A stretch of DNA of 64,000 nt from Bacteroidota bacterium (GCA_020161435.1 JAIUNV010000001.1:186001-250000); one strand, 5' to 3'. Numbered from the stretch's first letter, positions 34,143 through 42,855 are shown. A program made the numbers and translations. Notes: generated from the letters alone by a model not told the origin.

Positions 34143-35243
34143 ATGCAACACTGGCTGACCAACGCACAAATTTTTACAGGTACCGAATGGTTGAGCAATG
34201 CACATGTATGCGTTGCCGATGACCGGATAGCAGCTGTAACTACCGAACAGCCTGCAGCAGATGTACCACAACACAACTGCCACGGGCATCGCTTGCTACC
34301 GGCGTTGATAGATGCACAAATCTATGGTGGTGGTAGTCGTTTGTTTGCACAGTACCCCGATGAGGAAAGCCTGAGCTTGCTGGCTGCAGCCAACCGCAAA
34401 GGCGGTACAGTGGCTTGTTTGGCTACCATTCCAACTTTTCATATGGAACGCATATTGGAAAGTGCGAAAGCTGTGAAAACCTATATCGCTAATGGCGGTG
34501 AAGGCATACTAGGCCTGCATTTGGAAGGCCCTTTCATTCATGTAGAAAAACGGGGAGCCCATGTAGCCGAATGGGTAACGGTGCCCACCGTGCAACAAAT
34601 AACCGAGATACTAGAAGCCGCAGACGGCTACTTAAAAATGATCACCGTGGCACCCGAATGTTGCAGCAATGAAGTGCTGCAAATGCTACAAGATGCAGGT
34701 GTGATTATTTCTGCCGGGCACAGCAATGCCAGCTATGCACAAGCACAACAGTTTAGCAGGCGAGGTGTACAAACCGTAACGCATTTGTTCAATGCTATGA
34801 CGCCGTTGCACCACCGCAACCCTGGCATACCGCTGGCAGTGTTTGAAGATGAAAACCTGATGGCATCCGTTATTCCGGATGGCATACATGTAAACTATGG
34901 CATGATACGCATGGCCAAGCAACTGATGGGCGAACGTTTGTTTTTCATTACCGATGCCGTAACGGATTGCTATGAAGGACCGTATCAGCATGTACTCAAT
35001 GATGACCATTATGCATTGCCGAATGGTACGCTGAGCGGCTCTGCTATCAGCATGTTGCAGGCAGTACGCAATGGCATCACGCATATTGGACTGACGCCGG
35101 ATGAAAGCATTCGCATGGCGGGTTTGTATCCGGCCAGGCTGTTGCAAATCACAGATGATTACGGAAGCATTGCCGTGGGCAAAAAAGCAGCACTCATAGA
35201 AGTGGATGATGATTGGAACCTGGTGAAGCAATATGGATTTTAG
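34143..35243 (+). CDS. nagA: N-acetylglucosamine-6-phosphate deacetylase
   Basis: A 366-residue amidohydrolase with the NagA motifs GLHLEGPFIH (metal Glu), SAGHSNA, THLFNAMTPLHHRNPG and FITDAVT (catalytic Asp). The N-terminal metal motif is LIDAQIYGG, lacking the His-x-His of binuclear members, as in E. coli NagA which uses a single metal. It converts GlcNAc-6-P to GlcN-6-P in the cytoplasm. The start at 34143 (MQHWLTN) is 44 bp after the TPR-CHAT stop. Confidence 0.92.
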   Translation: MQHWLTNAQIFTGTEWLSNAHVCVADDRIAAVTTEQPAADVPQHNCHGHRLLPALIDAQIYGGGSRLFAQYPDEESLSLLAAANRKGGTVACLATIPTFHMERILESAKAVKTYIANGGEGILGLHLEGPFIHVEKRGAHVAEWVTVPTVQQITEILEAADGYLKMITVAPECCSNEVLQMLQDAGVIISAGHSNASYAQAQQFSRRGVQTVTHLFNAMTPLHHRNPGIPLAVFEDENLMASVIPDGIHVNYGMIRMAKQLMGERLFFITDAVTDCYEGPYQHVLNDDHYALPNGTLSGSAISMLQAVRNGITHIGLTPDESIRMAGLYPARLLQITDDYGSIAVGKKAALIEVDDDWNLVKQYGF

Positions 35244-35250
35244 AAAAGCA

Positions 35251-36726
35251 TTACTGCTTCATCAACTCCAATGCTTTTTGCATTGCAGCATCTCTTCGGT
35301 AGCGAATATCGCTGCTGTTGGGCATCACTTCAATGTCGGGCATCACGCCACGTCCGTTATTGGGCAGGCCGGCATGGGTAATAATGCGAAACAACGGCAA
35401 CCTTGCTCTAATGCCGGTGTTGGGCAAGGTAATGTCAGGTGTCATTACGGCGCTGTTGCCACGGGCACCACCACCAGTTTCTTCACCAATGCGTACTGTT
35501 TGTGGCCTGTCGGCTATGTGTTGCAAAAACAAAATGGATGCAGAAAAACTGCGACCATTCATGAGCACATACAATTGGCCATCAAAATGATTGTAGCGTT
35601 TGGGCTCATATAATTTTCTTTCCATCAAGCCCATGTGCCTTCTGCCATCGGCTTTGTATGGCGCTATTACCCAACCAAAGAGTTTGTAAAACCAATGCAC
35701 TTGCACAGCAGCAGGTTTCGGAAAATTAAAACCTACAGCACTTACCGAATCGGCAATGCGAAATGGTTGATGGGCGAGGTATCTGGCCAGCATGGCGCTG
35801 TTCGAAATTTTGCCACCACCATTGTCGCGGATGTCTACTACCACATGTTGCATCTCTTGCTTCGCAATGCTGCGAAAGCTGCGACGGACAAATTTTTTAA
35901 AACCATTGCCACTAAAACTGCTGATGCGCAAATACGCATACTGCCGGGCAGTATCAATGCGCATAAATCCAAATGCGTGACGCTTCATACCATCGGGCTG
36001 TGGACGAGGAGCCGGAGCTCTCACCGCTTTGTTGCGGTTGCTATCGGGCAAGCGGGGCATTTGCAAACCCACTTTGGCTATTTGTGATTTTCCGGCACTG
36101 TCTACATACTGAATGTTGTACGTAGGTTTCAATCCATACATCCAGCGAAAGCGGCTGGGAAAGCTGGCACTCAAAATGGCGTCGGCATAGCGGTGGGTAG
36201 TACCATCAACTGATATGTACGCTTCCATTTGGCGGATGAGTGTATGCACGGGCACACTATCGATATGGGTGATGGCAACGCCGCGTTTTACACTGTCGCG
36301 GTTGGGGCCGGTGTTGTCTGTTACAATCATGCTGTCGCCCCACACTTTTACCTGCAAGGGAAAGCTGGCACCTGGGCGGTTGTTCAGCGCTTTGCTGATG
36401 CTTTTGGGCGACATGATGGAAGTGTGCCCGCATCGAATGGCTGCTGTGGCATAAGCCAGTCGCAGCCTGAACTCAGGTTCAGGAAGACTATCTGTAAGTG
36501 AACGAATCAATTGTTGAAAGCGGGCATCCACTGTATCGGCGGGAGTGTACCAGTTGTACGATGGATGCACCTGCCGGTAGGTTTGCCACAGCAGTTGTGC
36601 ATCTGCTTGCATTTGTGCAGGGCTGTATTTTTTGCCTACAACATATTTGCTGCCTGTGCAAGCCTGCATCAGCCATAGTATCGACAGCCATAAAACTCCG
36701 GCATATTTCCTGCACCGCATCTTCAA
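35251..36726 (-). CDS. S41-family peptidase lipoprotein
   Basis: A 491-residue protein with a lipoprotein signal (LWLSILWLMQAC, lipobox Cys near residue 23), a helical N-terminal region with GHTSIM (an interphotoreceptor-retinoid/tail-protease motif), and the C-terminal protease domain VVDIRDNGGGKISN ... LYVLMNGRSFSASILFLQH (catalytic Ser in FSAS) ... IGEETGGGARG. S41 members process C-terminal tails of exported proteins; no PDZ domain of the usual kind is obvious. It converges with nagA, with 7 bp between the stops. Confidence 0.85.
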   Translation of the reverse strand: MKMRCRKYAGVLWLSILWLMQACTGSKYVVGKKYSPAQMQADAQLLWQTYRQVHPSYNWYTPADTVDARFQQLIRSLTDSLPEPEFRLRLAYATAAIRCGHTSIMSPKSISKALNNRPGASFPLQVKVWGDSMIVTDNTGPNRDSVKRGVAITHIDSVPVHTLIRQMEAYISVDGTTHRYADAILSASFPSRFRWMYGLKPTYNIQYVDSAGKSQIAKVGLQMPRLPDSNRNKAVRAPAPRPQPDGMKRHAFGFMRIDTARQYAYLRISSFSGNGFKKFVRRSFRSIAKQEMQHVVVDIRDNGGGKISNSAMLARYLAHQPFRIADSVSAVGFNFPKPAAVQVHWFYKLFGWVIAPYKADGRRHMGLMERKLYEPKRYNHFDGQLYVLMNGRSFSASILFLQHIADRPQTVRIGEETGGGARGNSAVMTPDITLPNTGIRARLPLFRIITHAGLPNNGRGVMPDIEVMPNSSDIRYRRDAAMQKALELMKQ

Positions 36727-36735
36727 AAGTAAGGA

Positions 36736-37425
36736 CTACTTGCTTGTGGCTATCACCCGTTGAATATCGGGGTCGCCATCTATGTTGCTCATTTGGCGCA
36801 GCACCCAACCACTATGGCGGCTCACAAATTTGCTAAGCGGTTTTACCGTGTATACTTTGGGGTTGCGCAAACAAGCAGCTATTTGTGCAGCCTGCTGCCG
36901 GGTAAGTGCCGAAGCAGGTTTGCCATAATAGCGTTGTGCCGCCGCTTCTATACCAAACACGCCTTCGCCCATTTCGGCTACGTTGAGGTAGAGTTCTAAA
37001 ATACGCTGCTTGCTGTACAGCGTTTCTATCATGAACGTGAAATACACTTCGAGGCCCTTGCGTACCCAACTGCGGCCCTGCCACAAAAACACGTTTTTGG
37101 CTACCTGCTGGCTAATGGTGCTGCCACCTCTGATGCGGCCGGGTTTCTTTTTGTTGTAGGCCAATGCTTTTTCAATGCTCTTCCAGTCGAAACCGCTGTG
37201 GTCGGGAAACAACTGGTCTTCGGCAGCCATTACCGCCAGCTTCGCATTGGGGCTAATGGCATCGTACGACACCCAGTCTTTGCTGAGGCCGTGGCCACCG
37301 AGCAAGCTGCCTATTTGCGTTAGTGTAATGGGTGGCGGAAATACCCAGATATAGAGAATGTACACAAACTGTGCTATCACCAATACAAGCACGGTACGTT
37401 TCAGCCGTTTCCAAAATTTTTTCAT
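36736..37425 (-). CDS. mtgA: Monofunctional peptidoglycan glycosyltransferase
   Basis: A 229-residue protein with a membrane anchor (about residues 10-30) and the glycosyltransferase-51 motifs [13 protein letters not shown] (catalytic Glu), [29 protein letters not shown] and [25 protein letters not shown]. It polymerises lipid II into glycan strands. The ATG at 37425 (MKKFWKR) is preferred. It starts the gene pair with the S41 peptidase 9 bp downstream. Confidence 0.93.
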   Translation of the reverse strand: MKKFWKRLKRTVLVLVIAQFVYILYIWVFPPPITLTQIGSLLGGHGLSKDWVSYDAISPNAKLAVMAAEDQLFPDHSGFDWKSIEKALAYNKKKPGRIRGGSTISQQVAKNVFLWQGRSWVRKGLEVYFTFMIETLYSKQRILELYLNVAEMGEGVFGIEAAAQRYYGKPASALTRQQAAQIAACLRNPKVYTVKPLSKFVSRHSGWVLRQMSNIDGDPDIQRVIATSK

Positions 37426-37470
37426 GGCTGGAAAAATAAGGCACAAGAACCAATTGCTGTGTAGTGGCTT

Positions 37471-38001
37471 TTACTCTACCACCGAAAGACGGTAGTTTTT
37501 GCCCAGCGTATAGCTGCTTTTTTTGAGTTTGGCAATGGTGTAGCCCACTGCTGCGGTACCAAGGCCACCAATGATGTTGGCAATATTGTCTTTGCCAAAG
37601 GGTGGATCTTTTTCCCGAACGGTATTCACCAAATTAAGCGCCGTGTAGCCAAGCCCACCTGTCATGAGTACGCCTTCAAACCAGCGGTTTCTTTTGCGGG
37701 GCAATGCGCCCACATTGGCCATACTAAAAGCTATGGGGTAACGGCCTGCTGTATCCATGCGAAAAGTGCCCCAAGGTGTAGGCACCCGCACCAGTTGAAA
37801 ATACGTGAGGAACAAGGAATCCCGCACCAGGCTGTCGAGCCGGCCATTTACAGGCATTTTATCTGTAGTAAAAAAAGAAATGGTACGGCCAGGGTAGTAG
37901 CGCTGAATGGTTTTGTTGTTCTTTTTCAACAACAAAGCTGTTGCCTGACTTTGACACAAAGCAGGAAGCAGTAGCAGCGAGGCGATGTACAGTAACTTCA
38001 C
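37471..38001 (-). CDS. Exported hypothetical protein
   Basis: I do not recognise this 176-residue protein. It has a signal peptide (to about residue 20, ALCQSQA) and two glycine-rich hydrophobic segments in the C-terminal half (GVLMTGGLGYTALNLVNTV and IIGGLGTAAVGYTIAKL), so it is probably anchored in an envelope membrane. The start codon is GTG. A TAAGTTTG box (38013-38006 on the minus strand) lies just ahead of it. Confidence 0.7.
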   Translation of the reverse strand: MKLLYIASLLLLPALCQSQATALLLKKNNKTIQRYYPGRTISFFTTDKMPVNGRLDSLVRDSLFLTYFQLVRVPTPWGTFRMDTAGRYPIAFSMANVGALPRKRNRWFEGVLMTGGLGYTALNLVNTVREKDPPFGKDNIANIIGGLGTAAVGYTIAKLKKSSYTLGKNYRLSVVE

Positions 38002-38005
38002 CTTT

Positions 38006-38013
38006 CAAACTTA
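38006..38013 (-). promoter_or_regulatory. Possible -7 box of the exported hypothetical gene
   Basis: TAAGTTTG on the minus strand, 4 bp ahead of the GTG start. No TTG lies at a good distance upstream, so this is a weak call. Confidence 0.3.
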
Positions 38014-38079
38014 ACGGGCAATAGTCAAAGTGATGGAGCCAATTTGTTAAGGCGAACGAAATAAAACGGAACGGACAGC

Positions 38080-38709
38080 TTACTGCATGATGCTGATGAT
38101 GAGCCCGCCAAAAATGGCGACACCAAAACCAATGAGGATAAGCGCAGAAAGCTGATGAATTTTATGCAGGGTGCGTGGCGTAAGCAAGAGGCGAATACGA
38201 CCGGCAAAAAACACTTTCAAAATATCGGTGGCCAGCACGGTTACCAGGCAGGCAGCAAACAACAAGGTTCTTTCCCGCAGGGGTAAAAAAGCAAAAGCCG
38301 TGCAGGTGCTGAGCCAAAAGAAAATAGGGCCGGGGTTGATGAGGTTCATGAAAAAACCCTGCAAGGAAAAACGCAGCATATCCCGCTGCCGAAAACTGAT
38401 GTTGAGATCATTGGGGCTGTCATCTTTCGGGTCTTTGCCAAAGAGCAAACTATAGGTGCCCATAATAATTAGAATGAGAGCTCCACCGGCAGCAATCCAG
38501 TTTTTGTATTGTAAAACGGAGCTCAACAATTCTGCGGCCAAATTGCCAACAAGTACCAGCAGTACATCGCTAAGACTAACGCCTGCTATGAATGCATAGC
38601 CTGCTTTGTGGCCCAGCTTCATGCTTACTTTGAGAATGGCAAACACGATGGGCCCTACCGCTATGGATAAGAACAATCCCAACCCGATGCCTTTCAACAA
38701 AATATCCAT
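38080..38709 (-). CDS. LysE-family amino acid exporter
   Basis: A 209-residue protein with six hydrophobic segments, starting with the family motif LGLFLSIAVGPIVFAILKVSMKLG (GPxxxxxxxxxxxxG) and containing GFFMNLINPGPIFFWLS. LysE-type transporters export basic amino acids, threonine or homoserine. Neighbours give no clue to the substrate. Confidence 0.88.
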   Translation of the reverse strand: MDILLKGIGLGLFLSIAVGPIVFAILKVSMKLGHKAGYAFIAGVSLSDVLLVLVGNLAAELLSSVLQYKNWIAAGGALILIIMGTYSLLFGKDPKDDSPNDLNISFRQRDMLRFSLQGFFMNLINPGPIFFWLSTCTAFAFLPLRERTLLFAACLVTVLATDILKVFFAGRIRLLLTPRTLHKIHQLSALILIGFGVAIFGGLIISIMQ

Positions 38710-38734
38710 GCAAGCTTATTGTGAGGCGGACAAT

Positions 38735-40288
38735 TTACGAAGGCTGGGTGGCTGTGCCAACCTTAATCTTGTGCGACTGCAGAAACTGCTGCCAGTCTTC
38801 CCACATTTTGCCCTTCAGCACCCGCGGAAACTTGTGCTGTGCACCAATTTTTCCTTTGCTGGCCATAAAGTCGAGGAACGCATGTTCGGGTAGTACTGTC
38901 AGCAAAACTTCTTTCAACGCATGCTTGCGTTCTACTTCGTAGTCATCGTTCAGCTGCTTCAGCTTGGCATCTAAGAGCAGGCGAAGCTGAGCTTCATCAA
39001 CAGGATCGTCGCAGGCTACAAACCAATGGTGAGCAAAGAAATTGCCATAAGGGATGCCCGCCACCGTAAACTCCGGAATGCACACATTGAGCTCATTGGC
39101 CACCATTTGAATGGCCCGGTTCATATTTTCTACACTCAGGTGTTCGCCCACCAAACTCAGGAAGTGTTTGGTGCGGCCGGTGATGATGATTTCGAGATGT
39201 TCGAGGTCTACAAAGCGAACGGTATCGCCAATAAGGTATCGCCACGCACCGGCATTGGTGCTGATGAGAATGGCATAGTCGCGGCCTTCTTCTACTTCAT
39301 GAATCATGAGTGCCCGGGCATCGGGCAGCATGTTGCCTTCGGCATCAAAATGCTGTTCGTCAAACGGCACAAATTCAAAGAAGATATTGTTGTTGATGGC
39401 CAGCTTCATGCCCTTGGCATGCTGGCGGTTTTGGTAGGCCAAAAAGCCTTCGCTGGCTAAGTAGGTTTCTATGTAAGTAATGGGCTTGCCCAGCAGTTTT
39501 TCGAAGCCTTTTTTATACGGTTCCATGGCCACGCCTCCGTGTACATAAAAGCTGAGGTTGGGCCACATGTCGTGGATATTGTTGAGCTGGTAGCGATCAA
39601 TAATTTTTTCGATGCACAGCTGCAACCAGGCGGGAACGCCTACGATAAAACCAATGTCCCAGTTGGGGGCGTTGGCAACAATCTCTTCAATTTTTACGGC
39701 CCAGTCTCTTTCCTTGGCTATGCGTTTGCCCGGCTTGTACAGCCGCTGAAACCAAAACGGAATATTGCGCTGCTGAATACCGCTCAGGTCGCCGGCGTAG
39801 TAGGTGGGTCCTTTTTGCAACTCGGTACTGCCGCCCAGCATGAGCCATCCTTTGGGCAGGGCGCCAAAGTTGACATCGTGATAGCCGGTGAGGGAAAACA
39901 ACTGCCGCAGACTGGTTAGGGTGTTGGCCTTAATGAGGTCTTTGGTAATGGGAATGTATTTGCTGGCCGCTTCGCTGGTACCGCTGCTAAGGGCAAAAAA
40001 TTTGATCTGCCCCGGCCAGCAAACATCGGGCACACCTTGCAGGGTTTTGTGCCAAAAAGCATTGTACAGCTTGCTGTAATCGTAGGTAGGTACCCGCTGC
40101 TGAAAGGCTTTGCCGGCATGGCGGCTCATGAGAATTTCATCGAAACCAAACTGCTGGCCAAACTCGGTATAGCGGGCCTTGGTCAATAGTTTTTTCAGCA
40201 CTTTCAATTGCATACGCCGGGGGTCGCCGGAGGAGATGTAGAGGCGTCGGGCAATAGACTGCGGTAAAGGAATATTAATGAGTGCCAT
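38735..40288 (-). CDS. GH3-family (auxin-responsive promoter family) protein
   Basis: A 517-residue protein of the GH3 adenylating superfamily: FALSSGTSEAASKYIPIT (the Ser/Thr-rich nucleotide loop), YLASEGFLAYQ, the ATP-site YAILISTNAGAWRYLIGDTVRF, and GRTKHFLSLVGEHLS. Plant GH3 proteins join amino acids to auxin or jasmonate; bacterial members, common in Bacteroidota, have unknown substrates. The ATG at 40288 is preferred to 40321. Confidence 0.88.
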   Translation of the reverse strand: MALINIPLPQSIARRLYISSGDPRRMQLKVLKKLLTKARYTEFGQQFGFDEILMSRHAGKAFQQRVPTYDYSKLYNAFWHKTLQGVPDVCWPGQIKFFALSSGTSEAASKYIPITKDLIKANTLTSLRQLFSLTGYHDVNFGALPKGWLMLGGSTELQKGPTYYAGDLSGIQQRNIPFWFQRLYKPGKRIAKERDWAVKIEEIVANAPNWDIGFIVGVPAWLQLCIEKIIDRYQLNNIHDMWPNLSFYVHGGVAMEPYKKGFEKLLGKPITYIETYLASEGFLAYQNRQHAKGMKLAINNNIFFEFVPFDEQHFDAEGNMLPDARALMIHEVEEGRDYAILISTNAGAWRYLIGDTVRFVDLEHLEIIITGRTKHFLSLVGEHLSVENMNRAIQMVANELNVCIPEFTVAGIPYGNFFAHHWFVACDDPVDEAQLRLLLDAKLKQLNDDYEVERKHALKEVLLTVLPEHAFLDFMASKGKIGAQHKFPRVLKGKMWEDWQQFLQSHKIKVGTATQPS

Positions 40289-40340
40289 AGGCAAAGCAAC
40301 AACAATAGGTAAAGTGCCCACGAATGTACGGGATGCCTAT

Positions 40341-41159
40341 CTATTGGATGCTGACTGTGGATGAGTTTGTGCTGCGGTTGGCTTTTGCCAGCCAAAAGCC
40401 TGCAATGCAGGCCAGTGCAGCTACTGCTGCCACAACCAGTGCCACTTGCCCCAACCAGGGCGTGGCAGTTTGTTGTGCACGGTAAATACCGAGCATTGCC
40501 CACACCACTACGGCGGCATACAGTGGCTGCCGAAAACCTGCTCCTACCAGCAGGGCGAGTAATCCGGCCACACTCATCATTACCGCCGACCAAACAGCGG
40601 GTTCCAGTGGTCCGCCCTGCCAGCCAACATGCACCAATAAGGCGGTGCTGTTGGCAATGGTGGCCACCGAAATCCACCCGAAGTAAATAACGAATGGCGC
40701 AAAAAGCAGCCAGCGTATGGAAGCAGTAGCTGTGGCTGAAGCCTTTTGAATGCGTTGAAACTGAAGGAAGAGAAGCGTCAGCAGTACCAGCATGAGGCCA
40801 AGGCTGAGCCATACCTGCAGGTAATGCCAGACCAAAATCCAACTTACATTAATGATGCCGCTGATGATGAAGAGGGGGGTGAGTTGCGCTGCCGCATTGC
40901 GTTGCGCTGCGGTGGCTTTGCTGCTGAGCAGCCAGCTACTGCTGATAATGACAAACAACAACAGCCAGGTATAAATAACCGACCAGATGCTAAAAGTGAA
41001 TCCATCGGGTACAAAAAGGTTGGGGTAGAGGGCCGATACCTGCCCGGTATTGAGCCCGTTGATGGGCAAAATATTGGCCATGGCATTGGCAAAAAGGGTG
41101 AGCAAAAAACTCAGCCAATTGAGGAGCACTAGCCCTTTGGCAGAAGATGTAGCAGACAT
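40341..41159 (-). CDS. TspO/MBR-like tryptophan-rich sensory protein
   Basis: A 272-residue polytopic membrane protein whose first half follows the TspO/MBR family (PDGFTFSIWSVIYTWLL, ISGIINVSWILVWHYLQ, LLFAPFVIYFGWISVATIANSTAL). It has more hydrophobic segments than the usual five of TspO, as in the longer family members of Bacteroidota. TspO binds porphyrins and steroids; the role here is unknown. The ATG at 41159 begins MSATSS. Confidence 0.78.
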   Translation of the reverse strand: MSATSSAKGLVLLNWLSFLLTLFANAMANILPINGLNTGQVSALYPNLFVPDGFTFSIWSVIYTWLLLFVIISSSWLLSSKATAAQRNAAAQLTPLFIISGIINVSWILVWHYLQVWLSLGLMLVLLTLLFLQFQRIQKASATATASIRWLLFAPFVIYFGWISVATIANSTALLVHVGWQGGPLEPAVWSAVMMSVAGLLALLVGAGFRQPLYAAVVVWAMLGIYRAQQTATPWLGQVALVVAAVAALACIAGFWLAKANRSTNSSTVSIQ

Positions 41160-41206
41160 GGCGGCAACAATTTTTATAAAAGAAGAACGGCTAAAATAAT
41201 TTTTTG

Positions 41207-41237
41207 TTTGGTTGAACAATGGAACCCCCTATTTTTG
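41207..41237 (+). promoter_or_regulatory. Promoter of the tRNA-Asn gene
   Basis: TTTG (41207-41210), a 19-bp spacer and TATTTTTG (41230-41237) match the Bacteroidota pattern exactly. The transcript would start near 41244, upstream of the truncated tRNA copy and the intact tRNA. Confidence 0.7.
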
Positions 41238-41255
41238 CAACCCCGAAAGGGAAAT

Positions 41256-41296
41256 TCCTCCTTAGCTCATCCCGATAGCTATCGGGAGGTTAGAGC
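41256..41296 (+). pseudogene. Truncated tRNA-Asn copy interrupted by the 18-bp palindrome
   Basis: TCCTCCTTAGCTCA (41256-41269) and GGTTAGAGC (41288-41296) are identical to the acceptor strand and D arm of the intact tRNA-Asn 50 bp downstream. TCCCGATAGCTATCGGGA (41270-41287) replaces GTT of the D loop. The rest of the tRNA is missing. Confidence 0.75.
41270..41287. repeat. Dispersed 18-bp perfect palindrome TCCCGATAGCTATCGGGA
   Basis: Perfect copy, identical to those at 9134 and 14878, located in the D loop of the truncated tRNA-Asn copy. Confidence 0.8.
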
Positions 41297-41305
41297 GGAA
41301 AACAT

Positions 41306-41379
41306 TCCTCCTTAGCTCAGTTGGTTAGAGCATCTGACTGTTAATCAGAGGGTCGCTGGTTCAAGTCCAGCAGGGGGAG
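41306..41379 (+). tRNA. tRNA-Asn (anticodon GTT)
   Basis: The 74-nt gene folds as a normal cloverleaf: acceptor TCCTCCT/AGGGGGA with one G-T pair, D stem GCTC/GAGC, anticodon stem TCTGA/TCAGA with loop CTGTTAA (GTT at 41340-41342), T stem GCTGG/CCAGC with loop TTCAAGT, discriminator G. The CCA end is not encoded. The mobile element begins within its 3' half. Confidence 0.97.
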
Positions 41380-41380
41380 C
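41335..41380 (+). other. attL: 46-bp core repeat at the left end of the integrative element
   Basis: The 46 bp from the anticodon stem to just past the tRNA end are identical to 60016-60061. The copy at the left lies in the intact tRNA gene, so integration keeps the tRNA functional. Confidence 0.9.
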
Positions 41381-41389
41381 TTGATAATC

Positions 41390-41425
41390 AAGCGGTTACA
41401 AACGAAAGTTAGTAGCCGCTTTTTT
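41390..41425 (+). terminator. Terminator supplied by the element for tRNA-Asn
   Basis: AAGCGGTTA and TAGCCGCTT (one T-G pair) form a hairpin followed by TTTTT, just after the tRNA. It resembles in place and shape, but not in sequence, the terminator after attR (60071-60103). Confidence 0.65.
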
Positions 41426-41426
41426 A

Positions 41427-41448
41427 TTTGCAGTAAGATTTGCAGTAA
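41427..41448. repeat. Left tandem TTTGCAGTAA pair (possible integrase arm sites)
   Basis: TTTGCAGTAA at 41427-41436 and again at 41439-41448. The same decamer occurs twice, in the same orientation, at 59868-59888 near the other end of the element. Confidence 0.6.
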
Positions 41449-41543
41449 AACTCTCACGGAATTCAAAGCATATTATGGTCGTATGGAAGTCAAACTGGTT
41501 TACCATACTTACTCTGCATTTGTTACAGTTCACAAGGTAGCTA
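41449..41543. other. Short gene-free left end of the element
   Basis: Ninety-five bases between the repeat pair and the first gene, with nothing I can identify. Confidence 0.4.
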
Positions 41544-41792
41544 CTATTTCATTGGCCCGAATTCTATTAGCTCGAATACGCTGTAAGGTATCCAGAGATG
41601 AAATACCCTAAACAGTATTCTTTCCTTTACATCCGGTTTTACTGCCTCTACAAATACAGAACATCCTTTTTGTACGTGAAGGATATCCGAATCAATTACG
41701 ATTACTCGGAATGGAACAAACAATTGTCTTAGTTCCCCGCTAGAATTAATTACCAGTAAAGAATTACTGCTTTGGTATTCAAGTTTTTGCAT
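41544..41792 (-). CDS. Small hypothetical protein of the element
   Basis: I do not recognise this 82-residue protein. It has no signal peptide and is rich in beta-forming residues (LLVINSSGELRQLFVPFRVIVI, GCSVFVEAVKPDVKERILFRV, WIPYSVFELI), so it is probably a small beta-barrel. It lies closest to attL. The frame keeps an intact start (MQKLEYQ) and lies on the same strand as the next genes. Confidence 0.5.
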   Translation of the reverse strand: MQKLEYQSSNSLLVINSSGELRQLFVPFRVIVIDSDILHVQKGCSVFVEAVKPDVKERILFRVFHLWIPYSVFELIEFGPMK

Positions 41793-41856
41793 TTCAAGGG
41801 ATTAACACCCCTACTACCGATTACTGGTAGCAGGGGGTATAAGTGAATCAATACGG

Positions 41857-42855
41857 TTAATTCAGGTACCAACTGGATGAACTGGTTTCTAAGTGGGATG
41901 TGATTTCATCCACAAACTCAAAGCTGTTTACCGACCTGTCTAGAAACTGGTCGATGTAACTGCTTTTGTTGGCCTCGGTAAACAGGTTGTAAAGCTTCCA
42001 CATGTTGATGTTTCCTTGGGCATCACGGCAGAAGCTTTTGTCTCTGTAGTAATCCCGAACCACCATGTTCATTTGTGTGTCTGTCAGCAACAGGTTTGGT
42101 ATTTCTTTCCTGAGATTGGCAGGCAGGTTGGGATACATTCTGCATCGCCCAATGAGCTGAGCAAACTGCTGCTCGGTTAGGCTATACTGACTCAGTTTGT
42201 TCAGGTTTTCTAAGTGCCATTTGTGGTTGTAGTTTTCAATCATACCGTAAATACTGGCCTTCAATTGGGATAGACTACCCACTTTCAGGTCGCTTACAAA
42301 TCCATCAGACCATACACAGAGGTTGGTACATACCTTGTTTTGAAAGCCAATGAACATTTTGAAATGCTCATCAGCTCCTTTTCTGCTGTACAGGTTGTCC
42401 AGGCTATAAGATTTTACTCCACCAATGGTGAGTGACAGCGAATTGCCCATTATATCAGACTGAATGGAAGGCACTTCAATGACGAATGCCATCCGTTCGT
42501 AGTAAATGGTCTTCTCGTGCTCATACAGCTCATTCGCAGACTTGTCTTTGGCAGAAGGTATTCTGCCTTTGATTGGGTGTGATAACCTGATAGCGGGCTT
42601 CATGATGATTTCACCATGGAAGAGGTCGGATGCTACATCGAAAGCTGTATCAATGAACTCTACATGACTGATGAGCGTCTGGTTATCTTTCACGAACACC
42701 GGTATGATATGGTTCTTTCTGATATCAGCCAGTGATGCTTGTATCGTATTTGCCTCTATGAAGGGTCGGCTCGTGCTTTGGTGCTCATCTTCAAATGCTG
42801 TTGAGTATTGGCGGCTATCCAATACGGGCAAGTGGTTGTTATTCATGTTTTCCAT
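41857..42855 (-). CDS. DUF3871 family protein
   Basis: A 332-residue protein that begins with a polar N-terminus and the family signature FIEANT ... HIIPVFVKDNQTLISHVEFI, then KPAIRLSHPIKGRIP and the Asn/Tyr-rich C-terminal half (LIGRCRMYPNLP, WKLYNLFTEANKSSYIDQFLDR). DUF3871 proteins are found on mobile elements of Bacteroidota and resemble the DUF932 proteins, for which no function is proved. The gene overlaps the upstream ATPase gene by 17 bp, so the pair is coupled. Confidence 0.8.
   Translation of the reverse strand: MENMNNNHLPVLDSRQYSTAFEDEHQSTSRPFIEANTIQASLADIRKNHIIPVFVKDNQTLISHVEFIDTAFDVASDLFHGEIIMKPAIRLSHPIKGRIPSAKDKSANELYEHEKTIYYERMAFVIEVPSIQSDIMGNSLSLTIGGVKSYSLDNLYSRKGADEHFKMFIGFQNKVCTNLCVWSDGFVSDLKVGSLSQLKASIYGMIENYNHKWHLENLNKLSQYSLTEQQFAQLIGRCRMYPNLPANLRKEIPNLLLTDTQMNMVVRDYYRDKSFCRDAQGNINMWKLYNLFTEANKSSYIDQFLDRSVNSFEFVDEITSHLETSSSSWYLN

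Noticed and set aside
41256..41296. A second tRNA gene ahead of tRNA-Asn
   Set aside because: Only the 5' acceptor strand and D arm are present and the D loop is interrupted; it cannot fold as a tRNA.
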